The notes beneath the pieces were generated by a model, which had not been told where the DNA came from, ran no database searches, and was given only the letters and a program-made list of their open reading frames with translations. From Acanthaster planci (taxonomy: Eukaryota; Echinodermata; Asteroidea; Valvatida; Acanthasteridae), in the NCBI RefSeq assembly GCF_001949145.1, contig NW_019091391.1, forward strand, positions 217,596 to 277,595: a stretch of DNA of 60,000 nt, written 5' to 3'. Position 1 is the stretch's first letter. Every line of letters starts with the position of its first letter. A program made the translations under genes and the position numbers. Positions 14,154-25,145 of this stretch are shown here, in pieces.

Positions 14154-15892
14154 CTGTAAGCAAAAAGAAAACGAGGAACCAAAAGTATGGTCAACGTCGG
14201 TGTGACACAAAAATGACCGAGATCTTGGGGTATATGAGCCTACATTGTTCCTGAAAGAATTTGTATTTTTCATTTATTCAAACATGTTCATACATGGTAA
14301 CCAATTCAACCAAGGCTGTTTTTCAACGAGCCCTGTTGAACAACAAGCTGTAAACTTGGAAAAAAATATAGAATCAGAACGTTAAACCACACAAAAACAA
14401 ACGGACACATTAATGTGCCCAAAGGGATAAGAAAAAACTTAAGAAAGAAGGGAATAAAACAGCATGCCCATATAACAAATAATAGCTAAACAATCAACAG
14501 AACGAGCCGTGAAAATTTACGAGTACACTTGGAGCTGAACAAAGTTAGTAAAATGCACATAAAAATTGCTGTCATTTGGATATCACACGAACTACTTGGA
14601 AGCAAATAAAACGAGAATATATTTGAAGTTATTCATTAAACAGAACAGACAAAATCTGGTGTATTTTGATAAGATAAAAGGACAAGATAAACAGAGGCAG
14701 TCAAAACAAGATTTAGACCGTACACAGAGATCATACAAATAAAATTTGAAATGAATTCAAACAAAGAAAATAAATGTTAAAGATTTACTTGTGAAACTCA
14801 AGTGACTAAACTTGGAAAGAACAAATGACAACTTGGCATTAAAAGCAGATCAAAGAGGCAAGTACAGGAGGAAAAATGTTATTAACACTGCAGGGTTCAA
14901 GACAGTTTCATTTTGAATAAAACATGGCAGACTGGGCGCATTCTGATTGTAAGGAGTTGAACCATGAACATGCACCCGTAGCTAAATCTTTGTAATTATA
15001 ATTTCCTTTTAGAGACTCAGATTTCTTGGTTTTGGGATTGCATTAAACCGATTAATTCTACTCAAGGTACAGCTTGAATGGATGACGTCAAATTTCTCAG
15101 TCACAAATTGTGGCACCCCATTATTGACATTTTTGTACATCACGGCTGCATTGTGCTGAATGTCTTTTAGCATATGAGAGGAACCACACTGAGCTCTTCC
15201 AGGTCAACACAACTTAGGACACTCTAGTTCATGTTCCTGATGACGACTGGCGCTTTTATCTTGGAGCTTTGGAAGCGTTTCTTGCGGCGTAATCCAATAG
15301 TTTGCCCACGCTACATGTATGTCCAGTAGTCAAAATTTGAGAGAACAATGAATCTGTACAAAAAGATTACAGGCCCTCTAGGGATTATATTTTAAACTTT
15401 CTTGATATTGATTCCTAAGAAAGCCCTTTTCTCTGCATTGTTCACTCCAAGAGAGATCTTCATCCAGAATGACTCTGAGAGATTTACATTTTTCAACTGC
15501 ATTCTAGCATCCCATTAACGCCAATGTTAGTATCACTGTCTGGCAAGTTCCGAAATCTCTTTGGCTCCAAGTTGAACGACTTCTGACCTATTAACATTTG
15601 GACTAAGTTTATTTAGTTTTTGGGGAAAATCCCAACAAGGGAAAATCTCTGAAAATTTCACAAGAAAAAAAAAGAAACCTAACAAACACAGGTTTCCTTC
15701 ACTATGGTAAAACATCAAACAAACATGATTTTCAACAGAAAGGCAACATGATGCAATGAGCATTTCGAGTCAAACAGCCCCAAATCTCTGCCCGATTCAG
15801 GACCACTCCATAGACTGGTCACCGCTACGGACACCTGTACAATTGATTATGTCTGTTTCATCAGAAATAACGTCACCCTTGTCAGCATATAT

Positions 15893-16170
15893 GGCTGATT
15901 CTATAAATTAGGGGTCCAACTTGGGGACATTTGGGTGTCCTGTTACACGTGAAGCCTGTCAACTTTTCTTCATGTAAAATTGTAACCACATCATCAAACA
16001 TTGTCCAGATTGAACTGTATATTGTACAGGTCATAAACAATGTCATCCTGTTTGATCTACTGATTGTGAACAGTACTAATATTAGTTCCATCCAGAAAAG
16101 CTGAATGGTTTCACCCATAACAGAGCACCAAACTGTCCCCAAGTTGCACCTCTAATTTATGTAATCACCC
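15893..16170. mobile_element. Fold-back MITE-like element, copy 1
   Basis: The ends are inverted repeats of about 40 bp. The left end reads GGCTGATTCTATAAATTAGG then GGTCCAACTTGGGGACA, and the right end is its complement with a few changes. Both sides are flanked by ATATAT, consistent with a TA-type target-site duplication. The interior has no ORF. The tips share the ATTCTRTAAATTAGGGGTCC motif with copies 2 and 3, but the centre is largely different, so it may be an older subfamily member. It lacks any transposase, as expected for a non-autonomous element. Confidence 0.75.
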
Positions 16171-16413
16171 ATATATACCAGGATGTCCTTTACAGAAGGC
16201 CATGTGGACCTTTGGAAGTCATTTATCCTTCTTGTATTCAACACAACCATAATCAAATACCAAATACACGGAAAATCACACAGCTTATTACAGTTCTTTG
16301 TGGAAAGATGATTTTTTTTCTCCAAATGCAAACTTTGCACAAATTGATAAGAAAGACTCTTTTACTCACATTCATGTACAGGCTAGTACCCAAAAAATGC
16401 AGGTTGGATATTG

Positions 16414-16659
16414 GGGCCATTCTGTAAATTAGGGGTCCAAAAGTGTGACATATTTGTGTCCCTGTAACACCTGAACTGTGTAATTTGACATGGAAATATC
16501 ACTGAGATTGATTTCAAACTATTACTATTTGTTTGGCAGGTAATTTGCCTTAATTCATCACTCTTAGACATTAGAAAATGTGTTCTGAACTTACCAAATC
16601 ATATGTCAGATGTGACAGGGGCACCAAAATTGGACCCCTTATCTATAGTAGAATGACCC
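16414..16659 (+). mobile_element. Fold-back MITE-like element, copy 2
   Basis: The left end contains CATTCTGTAAATTAGGGGTC and the right end is its imperfect complement around GGACCCCTTATCTATAGTAG. Inside, a stretch beginning GACATGGAAATATCACTGAG is shared with copy 3 but in the opposite orientation, which shows this is a dispersed family and not a single palindrome. About 246 bp with no coding capacity. The boundary is uncertain by a few bases because the target duplication is not clear. Confidence 0.8.
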
Positions 16660-17684
16660 ATTACCAGTTTGGTTGTTAGAGCACTGCCCCCTCCTCAACA
16701 CTCAACCCCAACATTTTCACCCCACTAGAAATGAAACAATCCACTATATTTCCCCTCTGGCCCTCTCCATGATTGGGTATGCTATTGGTAATCTATCACT
16801 TCTCAAGAAGCACCAAATAATGGCTGGTAATCCTGCCCATGGTACCCAAACACACATGCAAGTTACATCATCACTGTAAACATTCACTGTTACACCAGGC
16901 ATATGATAATATTCTTATCATGTTTTGTTATTTTCGTTTCGTTTTGGGGAGCCTTTTCAAAAGAAGAATAAAAAAAAATCAGGGATCCTCTCATGTGCTT
17001 GATTACCCCAAATATTTTGTGTCTGCTCAGTAAGCACATTTTCACAGGTTAGCTGCGTACAAATGATAACATACATGTGTGTGTACTGACAGATGTAATT
17101 GTGTATAATGTACATGTATAAACACTAAAGATTTATCTGGATAGGCTGACAGTTGATGTTGAGTATTTGCAATACCACTGTTACTGGCAACGGTTCCACA
17201 ACCGTAAAATTCTGCGGTCGGTCAAGCTGCCAACGTGAGCTCTGAAATGCCTGGTCATCTTTGGCCTCAAGTATTCACAGACCCCCCCCCTTTTTTGCAC
17301 GACACTTTGACGTTCTGACCTTCCGATTTGTGAGTTTGTGGGCTCGATCTGTCCGTGTCTGTTTGCTGCGCTCAGAGATTCTGCCTGAGTTGGCCATTAA
17401 GCTTTCACGGCTAATCAAATAATTCATAAGATGTTCCCTCAGGGTGAAAAACGGTCGTGGGGTCTCAAACACACACACTCACACACTTGTCAACAATTTG
17501 TAGTGAAAATATTTCTAAAGCTGTCTCTGACGCCTCAATCAATTTTTGTCTTTCTTTTTTTTTCTTCTAAATCCAGGTTTTGGTAGGGAAGGTAGAAAAG
17601 GTTTAGCAAAAGATTAAGGTCACAAACAGAATTATTATGGTAAAAAAGTCCAAATATTTAGTTCAACTTTAGCTGGGATAATAC

Positions 17685-17929
17685 GGTAATTCCAGAAATT
17701 AGGGGTCCAGTTTTCAGGTCCCTGTCACACATGACATACGAGTTTGTAAGTTCAGAACAATTTTCTAATTTCCAAGAGTGATGAATTAATGCAAATCACC
17801 TGCCAAACTAGTAATAATAGTCTGAAATCAATCCCGGTGATATTTCCAAGTCAAATAACAAAGGTCAGATGTAACAGGGACACAAAAATGTCACACTTTT
17901 GGACCTGTAATTAATTTCTGGAATCATCC
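17685..17929 (-). mobile_element. Fold-back MITE-like element, copy 3 (inverted relative to copy 2)
   Basis: The left end GGTAATTCCAGAAATTAGGG and the right end (complement of TGATTCCAGAAATTAATTAC) are terminal inverted repeats. The reverse complement of the interior aligns with copy 2 over most of its length, including the words TGGCAGGTRATTTGC and TTAATTCATCACTCTT. About 245 bp with no ORF. Substitutions scattered against copy 2 suggest insertion some time ago. Confidence 0.8.
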
Positions 17930-19680
17930 AATGCTGAAGTGAGAGAGGTTATAAATATTTCACATAAACATTTCTGATGGAGACAGTTCAAAATCCACTT
18001 GTTCACAAAGAAACTTTCATCTGTAAAATTTTGCATTTCAAAAAAAATGTGATGAATAAAAAAACCCTGTCTACTCTCTTGAAAAAAAAAACCCACGGAT
18101 CAATATAAGTTAATTCATATTCATCCGTTGCAGCGGAATACACAAATGTCATCAAATAATTTTTTCTCCCACCCTGAGTAATTAAACTACGAAAACTAAC
18201 GTTTCATCTTCCCTCCTAAAAGGCTGAGCAGTTCCAAAAGAGAAACCTGTTAGCCCATTCCTTTGTCACCTTAACGGACATGCCTCACTGCTATGAATAT
18301 GCGAGTTAACAGCCGCTTTTCCCATTTAACTTAAAAAAAAAAATTGCTACAGACATGAGTAAGGACCGTACAGCCATGAGATGGGGTGTATACGTCGATT
18401 GGGTGTTTGTGTGGATAGGAGTTGGTTGTTTACGTGATTTGGAACAATTTCGTGCGTTCATTCCGAGAAGAGCCAACCAGAACATCAGCAGATGACACGG
18501 GAGCCTGTGGGCCCAAAATGCTAATTTATACAGTTCGACAAAAAAATGTTACCTTGGGTACGGCATCGAGGCAAATAGCTCATTGTGGGGGGGGGACGGG
18601 GGAGGAGACACAGAACGAATGAGCGAGCTGGGGATCATATTAAATTGATGACGTGCTTCAACGATGCAGCTCTATTATTTAGCCGCACCACTTGGCCTTT
18701 CCCAAATCGCTCGTTTCCAACGCCCAGCATCTCTGCAAATAATGCGACGTGTAATTGCTTAGGTACTAATAAGCGGATGGAAAAAGCGTAATGTGCCCGG
18801 CCTTGTTTTAGAAAAGGTCTCCGATTTGGCATTTGCAGTGTCTTCTTCGATTGCAATGGTTTGAATGGAATGTGTAGCTGTTCAGGTTAACTGCATGTAC
18901 GTGACTGGTTAAGCATTCAGAAAGTATGGATTTACTAACGAGTTGATTTATTAATAGAGAATTTGTTAATACTTGATACCTTGTTTGGTTTAAAGGCACT
19001 GTGCAACCAAGCGATATTTCTGCTACTCCATTGATGTGATGAAAACATTCAATATAAACTAACCTGAAATCTGCAGCTTCATTTGTGGCACTGTGAGACG
19101 TACATAACGTTCATCTTAAACACTTGAAAATTCTGATTTTTTCTGTGGTTTAACAATTACTTATGAATGCAAATATGGCTTCATTTCATTATCAACAAGA
19201 GTCCAAGAAACCGCTCGGTACAAAGTGATGTTTGCATTGCGTTCTTAATGTTTCCAGTTAAAATAATAAGTAACTATTATGTCAATAAGTACAGTACATG
19301 TAGTCATTAGTAAAATCTCCAGGGGACAAATCTGGGTTCATCCGTTGCCAAAAAAAAAAAAAAAAAAAAGAATCAGGCTTTTCCAGTGGTACTGAACACA
19401 AGGCCGTGCACAATTTTTTAATTAAAAGGGCAATGCTTCCTTTTCTGACCATTTCAAAGTCACGAATGCCAACATGCCCACTTGCGGCTGAGGCAATTTC
19501 TTGTCTTTTGTCCCATTCTCGAAGGGGAAAAAAAAAAATCAATTCTACCGTGATCAATAAGATTTCCACAGAAATAAAAGCCTTGGGAGTTTACAATGCA
19601 TCTCCCTGGATAGAACTCCAAGTTCATAAAAGCTGTTGTCCGTGCGGAGCGGCTGCCGAGCTCGCGGAGATCTGTGTACA

Positions 19681-19696
19681 GGTGTTTGCAAACACC
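19681..19696. promoter_or_regulatory. 16-bp perfect palindrome with two forkhead cores
   Basis: GGTGTTTGCAAACACC is its own reverse complement and contains a TRTTTRY forkhead core (TGTTTGC) on each strand. It lies in a GC-balanced block of intron 1 rich in CpG compared with its surroundings. Binding by FOX factors is an inference from the motif alone. Palindromic forkhead sites are known to bind some FOX dimers. Confidence 0.4.
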
Positions 19697-21308
19697 CAGT
19701 ATTGATGTACCCCTTCCCGAGACGATTTGGCAACACGGACAGGGTAAATACACGGGTCTCTGCGCCGTGCTGCAGTACAGCAAATCATGAGGGATGGGGT
19801 GGATCATTGGCGGCTGCTCAACTTTAGCATTATCAGGCAATCTCATTTATTGATTACACAATAGGGGCTGGTCCGTGTGGGCAGCCGCGCCAATAGCTCT
19901 TGGTCTTCATCCATTTCATTTGAGCGCCGGTCTCCGTCCTTCCGTCACCAGAACACCGGCGCTTGAAAAATTTGTTCTGAGATTCCGAATCCTGAAAAAC
20001 TGCCCAGAAGGCCATTCTCAGAGATGTTCTTTAACATCTTGGCGGCCATAGTACCGCTGCTTCCATGTACCCCATGCATAGCCAGTTCCTTGGCAAATAC
20101 TTCTACTACCCAGAAGGCCAAGGGGAATGAAAAAAACGGCTCAGTTGTCATAATCACAGGTGCTGCTTCCTGGTAACTTGAAATCATTCGGCCCAAGGGC
20201 CAGAGAGATGTTTTTGTAAAGGCAGGACGCCGAGAAAATCCACAAGTGGCAATGTTCATTTTTCCACTCTTTCAATTTTACAGGTAAGTGGCTGATAAAT
20301 GTTGGGCACGGCATACAGGTGGTGTCAAGCAGAAATGTGATTAAACACAGAAAAGAACATTTGTGTGGACAGATGAGCTGACAGATCCAAGAGGATCAAG
20401 TCAAGGGTGGTTAGTAAACCGATCCAGATGTAGATGCGTGTGCATGCTACTCAGAGTACATCACCAACATGTGCCGGTACCTTAAAAAGTGCAGGAATGA
20501 GTGTCAAATAAAACTTGCCACACCGCGCTCACTCGACTGCCCTTGTGCAAAAAAGGGATTTTCTTTTAAAGCGCAGACAAAATCATTTCGGTGCTTGTTG
20601 GTTAGAAACAGTAAGAGTGAAACCACTCATTTTGAAGCAGCAAAGCACATGATAAAATGATGAAAAAAAAAAAGATTTGGACCAAAGTATAACGGTAAAT
20701 CTTCGATATCTACCTCTGGTCTTTTTTATACTGTGCACAGCTGGTGATGTCTTTCACTTAAAAATGATCTATCATTCTAAAGCAACTTTTTCAAGGAGCT
20801 GTCCTTGAACCGAAGCAAATATCATTTCGATCACTTTAAACAATCCACTGGTTGAAAAAAGCAACTGTCTCATTTTCTTTAACACTATAGCACAGTGGCT
20901 ATGTGTTTTTTCACCAAGCATTTTTGTAATGCACACACACTTGTCTTCATCACGACATTCCAAATATAAGCTCAATAAAAAAAATCCAGACACTGTCCTC
21001 TTTCCACAAAATTAATCTTACTGGTAGTATTCAACAACACATACAATCCTCAGTCATTTGGGCGAGTTAAAAAAACAACAACAAAATATGCGAGTGTCAG
21101 CCCCTTGAAGAAACAAAATCTTCAATACCCCATGACTGCTCTCAGAACACACGCAGCAAGACAAAGGTCCAGTGATTTGCAAACAGATAGCTCTTGAAGG
21201 TTGTTGAACACTTCTAGTAATCTCCAGCATGTGTCCAGAAAAAAAGCCACTATTCCCGGGGCTGCGGTTGCTGCGGTAACTGACATGCAAATGTAGTCTC
21301 ATTCTCAC

Positions 21309-21380
21309 CTGCTTTATGCAAATCAAACGCTCAGTAGTCTGCTGAATGTGTCTGTCCATCGACGACTCTGTTGTCATCAT
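21309..21380 (-). CDS. ZMIZ1: ZMIZ coding exon 1 (start codon; residues 1-24)
   Basis: The exon encodes 24 residues starting MMTTES and continuing SMDRHIQQTTERLICIKQ, then meets a consensus donor CAG|GTGAGA at 21308 in phase 0. Human ZMIZ1 starts MNS followed by MDRHIQQTNDRLQCIKQ, so identity runs from the internal Met (residue 8) onward and the splice position is the same in the protein. Two adjacent ATGs (21380 and 21377) and a third at residue 8 are in frame. I chose the outermost because the upstream acceptor is 21 nt away with no further in-frame ATG, but initiation at Met8 would give a protein closer to the vertebrate start. The peptide forms the first part of the N-terminal helical (TPR-like) module reported in vertebrates to contact Notch1. 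Confidence 0.93.
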
Positions 21381-21401
21381 CTTGTTTCCCTCACAGGATC
21401 A
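21381..21401 (-). other. ZMIZ1: 5' UTR part of ZMIZ exon 1 with splice acceptor
   Basis: On the minus strand the start codon is preceded by 21 nt and then by a pyrimidine-rich acceptor, TTTTTTGTTGCACTCAG, whose AG falls at 21403-21402. The coding exon is therefore not a first exon, and transcription begins at one or more upstream non-coding exons. Multiple 5' UTR exons are also known in vertebrate ZMIZ1. A second, weaker AG about 10 nt closer to the ATG is possible but has a poorer tract. The exact UTR length needs transcript data. Confidence 0.7.
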
Positions 21402-21703
21402 CTGAGTGCAACAAAAAATGGTAAGTAACTTTAAAATTTCTCCACGTCACTAAGAATTCTGAGTAGAAGCTCTAAAGTCATTGAATTATCTTTTTCAATA
21501 TTAAGCAAACTTTCCTTGAAACTATTTTACGAGTGACCACACCCGTTCCGGATGGCGCTGCGGTCTCCAAGCTACATGTACTATCTGCAATTAAACAAGT
21601 CGAGCATGCATTCCATGAATTGCTCGTCAACATTTGAAGTAATCACACAGACAAATATACCGCAGGTTGAAATAGGGATTTCTACAGAGAAAAATTGACC
21701 ATC

Positions 21704-21879
21704 AATATGGGCGATTCACAATAGTGCGCCTCCAAGAGTTTGCAACGCATTGACCAATCACAGTGCGCGAAAGCTGTAGACCCTTTCCAATCGTGCATTG
21801 GGTCGACAGATTTCGCGCGCTATGATTGGTCAACGCGTTGCAAACTCTTGAAGGCGCACTTCTGTGAATCGCCCGTATT
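21704..21879. mobile_element. 176-bp fold-back element with ~75-bp arms
   Basis: The left arm begins AATATGGGCGATTCACA and continues GTGCGCCTCCAAGAGTTTGC. The right arm, reverse-complemented, begins AATACGGGCGATTCACA and continues GTGCGCCTTCAAGAGTTTGC. Pairing persists through ACGCRTTGACCAATCA and GCGCGAAA, leaving only a short centre. There is no ORF. The arms carry CCAAT boxes (TGACCAATCA). It looks like a small MITE unrelated to the family in intron 1, and transcription through it would give a long hairpin RNA. It lies just 300 bp upstream of the ZMIZ start exon. Confidence 0.85.
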
Positions 21880-22494
21880 AAATGGGAGGTGCAGTGCTGG
21901 ACTCAAGTTCCTTTTTAATGTGTTGCAGTGTTAGCAATAGAGGGCGCTGTGCATCAACAGTATAACACACCTTACAATCCTGCATGTTTCTCAAAATGAA
22001 TTTCAGCAAATTTATAATTATACTTCCCATAAAATTTTTTTAACTGCTACACCTAGAGATGATGACACTAAATTTCACACCCATGTAATGTTCATAGTCC
22101 AGTTACAATGACATTCAAGTACATGTACACTCTCTGTACTTGGATATACTCTTGTATCTACTTTTAACAACTTTATCACTGAATGCTTTTCTCAGATACG
22201 GTAGGCAGTTTTCATATTGCGCTACGACAACATTTACAACCGCAATTTCTGAAATGCACAACCTACCCTACATCATATGAGACAATCTGATTGGTGTTTG
22301 TGCAAAGTAAAGAAGGTGGTGGTAATTTGTCAGTTGACACTGAGGGGGGCAAATTAATCACTTGAGGAACATGGCAGAGCCAGGTGGTTGTTACCAATGA
22401 GGAGACTTGCCATTAATCAATGCTGCACTGAAACTGCCCGTCAAATGCCGGAGATTCCTGGAAAAGGAGAGGGGGAGCAGCTACTAAAAGGCTT

Positions 22495-22995
22495 GCACAG
22501 GTGGCCTTGTTGGTGATGTTGGCCCTGGTGGCTGCAGTGATTAAGGGAGCTGCAGGGGCCACTGTGGAGGGTGGCCATGGTGATTTTGGAGGCCATATGG
22601 CAATGGTGGCCACCATGCTGTAGTGATTGATACAGGCTGCGGTGGTGGCCGTGATTACTGGCCACTGTGAGTACCAATACATCTCGGGTGGCCACAGTGT
22701 TCATGCTGACCATGGTGGGCATAGTTCACTGCTGCTTGGTACCCGTGTGGGGACAAATCATGGAGGCCAAGGTGACCTCTGCTGGTAGCATGGCTGGCCA
22801 CAGCGGCCACCATATACATGTACACAGTAGCTATTGGGAACCAGGGTGACTATTCACTGCACACTGGTAACAAACATGTCCAGGTAGCTGCAGGTGGATG
22901 TGATGGTCAGCACAGTGGATGCGATATGGTAGCCGCAGTGGCTTTGCTGGCCATGCAGACTAGCCATGAGCCAGATCGAGCCACTGGCCAGATTG
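22495..22995. repeat. GGCCA/TGGCC-rich degenerate repeat region
   Basis: Words such as GTGGCCA, TGGCCACC and GGCCATGGTG recur irregularly on both strands over about 500 bp, with interspersed CATGCTG/CAGTGG. No fixed period is apparent, so this looks like a decayed minisatellite. It produces long overlapping open frames rich in Ala, Thr, Pro and Trp that are compositional artefacts. Confidence 0.6.
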
Positions 22996-24449
22996 GGCCC
23001 TTAGCCACTGTCTTTTCATAGATAACAAGTCTGAATACAACAAAGATTTTCTAGTTCAACCGTCTTTTCTTTCAAAGCTGAAAATGTCTTCCATTTCAGT
23101 TCAGCAGTTACGGGAATTCAAACATTTTGCCCGCAGTTGACAGAGTTAGTACAAACTTCTTTTCATCTCCAATTTCCCGTTATCTCCTTTACATGTCTGC
23201 ATCCACAGTACAGTTATCTTAAATATTGCAGGTCACAAATTCCACTTCAAACTAGGAAACTTGATTAATTCCTCCGTCCCAAACTTGCCCCCCCCTGCAC
23301 AGGGATAATGCGACCACTAATCCTTGGAAGAGATTAAGTGGGTAGTGAACAATTCACGGCACTCCTTGGATGGAAAACGTCCAGCGGTTCATCTAAATGC
23401 TAAATTCCAGCTGAAGACACCCCCTTTCTACGCTCGGATCAAGGCCTGAATGTCAGCAGTAAGCACTGCAAACTATCGCATTGGCCCACTCAAATGTCAG
23501 TGAGCACAAAGTGATCATGATTGATGTGTTTCAGGTATTAGCCAATATTGCATTAATAAAAAGGAAAGTCACATTTTGGTCAACAATTCATCAGGTGGAG
23601 TTTTCTCAGTGGGAAAAAAAAAGTGTTAAGCTGTGTCGATATTCGGTAATGCTGCCAAGAAGAGGTCAGATCACTGAATTGTGGGGTCATCAAAAGTCGC
23701 AATTGGTCAAGCATGACTGCGTGAAACAACCTCCGTAAAACATTCACGCTCTAGCTACAGTGATGGAGAAAGCTCCCGATTCCTGGAATCGGTAAGCATT
23801 GATTGGAAAACTGTTCAAAACCTTTCTAATTCCAGTACAACTTACGCAAACGTGCATTGTGATGGTGTTCTCAAAATAGGCTCAGGGATAATCTGCTACT
23901 GGTAGTAACTCTGGGGTTGCGTAAAGTGCATGATCTGTCAGGGTGAAATCCAACATTTTTGCGAGGCAAACACAGCCCATCATCCCAAATGCAAGGTGAT
24001 TCATCTGCAGACATACTACTTGCGACTTCCCTATCTGCTCAAATCTACTTGCAGAGTCCACGTTTCAGTAGTAATTTCTCAGTAATGCTGTCAGCTGTGC
24101 AATATCGTTTCTCACCAAATTCCAAGCTCCCTTTTTCGTACGAGATGGATTACACAGAAATTGGGCCAGCGAAAAATTGCTTTTTAAAAAATTGGAAAAC
24201 CAATGAACTGACAAATTGAAGGAAACAAAACTAGCCTCCCCACTTCAGTATTTTGGACAAACAGGTCTGGTTGTTAGATACTAGGATGGAGTGAATCACA
24301 CCCAAATGAATAAGCATAAATGTAAAAAAGAAGTAAAAGACACATCAAGCTTCAAATTTCAGTTGAGTTTCTTCTATAGATCTCCGTGGTTGAATGTGAT
24401 CCAGAAGGATGACATCGACTTCTCTGTTTCCGCAATGATTCAAGCACAA

Positions 24450-25145
24450 GAGGAGTCACAGACATTTTACAATATCACACAGAAGTCAGAAATACCCAGT
24501 GCACGTATACTGCAGAGACAAAGCATTGTGAGGACACATCAAAGTCCTCACAGACATTTTGATGATACCACAATATCACACAGAAGTCAGAAATACCCAG
24601 TGCACGTATACTGCAGAGACAAAGCATTGTGAGGACACATCAAAGTCCTCACAGACATGTTGATGATACCACATGTATCACACAGAAGTTACACCTGCCC
24701 AATGCATGTATACATGTACCAGTACATGTGTTGCAGAGACAAAGCATTGTGAGGACACACCAATGTTCCCACAGACATTTTGATGAAACCAAATCATCAT
24801 ACAGAAGTCAGACATACATGTACCCAATGCATGTATACCATTACATGCATTGGGACAACATGTATGTGAACATGTAACTTCTGTGAGATACAAAAATGCT
24901 CTCCAGAATTGAGGACTTTGGTGTGTCTTCACAATGCTTAGTGTCTGCAGTACATGTTCTGGTATACATGCATTGGGCAGGTGTAATTTCTGTGTGATAC
25001 ATGTGTTATCATCAAAATATCGGTGAGGACTTTGATGTGTCCTTACAATGCTTTGTCTCTGCAATGCATGAACGGGTTTACCAGCACAGGTATGGCAGGG
25101 ACAAAAACACTGTGAGGACACAACATAGTCCTCACAAGTCGGTCC
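24450..25145. repeat. Mixed-orientation tandem repeat array (~92-120 bp unit)
   Basis: Units beginning CACAGACATTTTGATGATAC recur at about 24457, 24549, 24650 and 24769 in direct orientation. Each carries GCAGAGACAAAGCATTGTGA then GGACACATCAAAGTCCTCAC. From about 24850 the same unit appears inverted twice, and a final partial direct copy ends near 25135. Within each unit GTGAGGAC and GTCCTCAC form a small hairpin. The second and third units are nearly identical, pointing to recent duplication. ACATGTA words have spread into the later units. Confidence 0.85.

Larger units (their letters stand above)
14154..21308 (-). other. ZMIZ coding intron 1 (7,155 bp)
   Basis: GT-AG intron between the start-codon exon and exon 2. 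It hosts three fold-back transposon-like copies between 15893 and 17929, A-rich sequence at 14360-14860, a poly-A run near 19350-19369 and a GC-balanced, CpG-containing block at about 19640-19960 with a forkhead-type palindrome. A frame at 19460-19846 and another at 19945-20259, both minus strand, cross this block. They show no family resemblance and are not called as genes. Confidence 0.9.
21402..24449. other. Sequence upstream of ZMIZ start exon, no coding exon seen
   Basis: This is presumed 5' UTR intron of the ZMIZ gene. It contains the 176-bp fold-back element at 21704-21879 and the GGCCA-rich repeat at 22495-22995, listed separately. The remainder (21880-22490 and 22996-24449) is mixed non-coding DNA with no recognised protein similarity. 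Confidence 0.6.

Noticed and set aside
19460-19846. 128-codon minus-strand frame in intron 1
   Set aside because: It sits inside an intron on the transcribed strand, shows no family resemblance and has no supporting splice sites. The GC-balanced composition explains its length.
19945-20259. 104-codon minus-strand frame with a natural-looking composition
   Set aside because: No motif or family similarity and no splice signals around it.
22413-23021. Ala/Thr/Pro/Trp-rich frames on both strands
   Set aside because: Compositional by-products of the GGCCA-rich repeat.
24291-25121. Frames with repeated VRTHQSPHRHFDDT-like peptides
   Set aside because: They are translations of the ~100-bp repeat unit, open in both orientations, and unlike a real repeat protein because unit length varies and is not a multiple of three.
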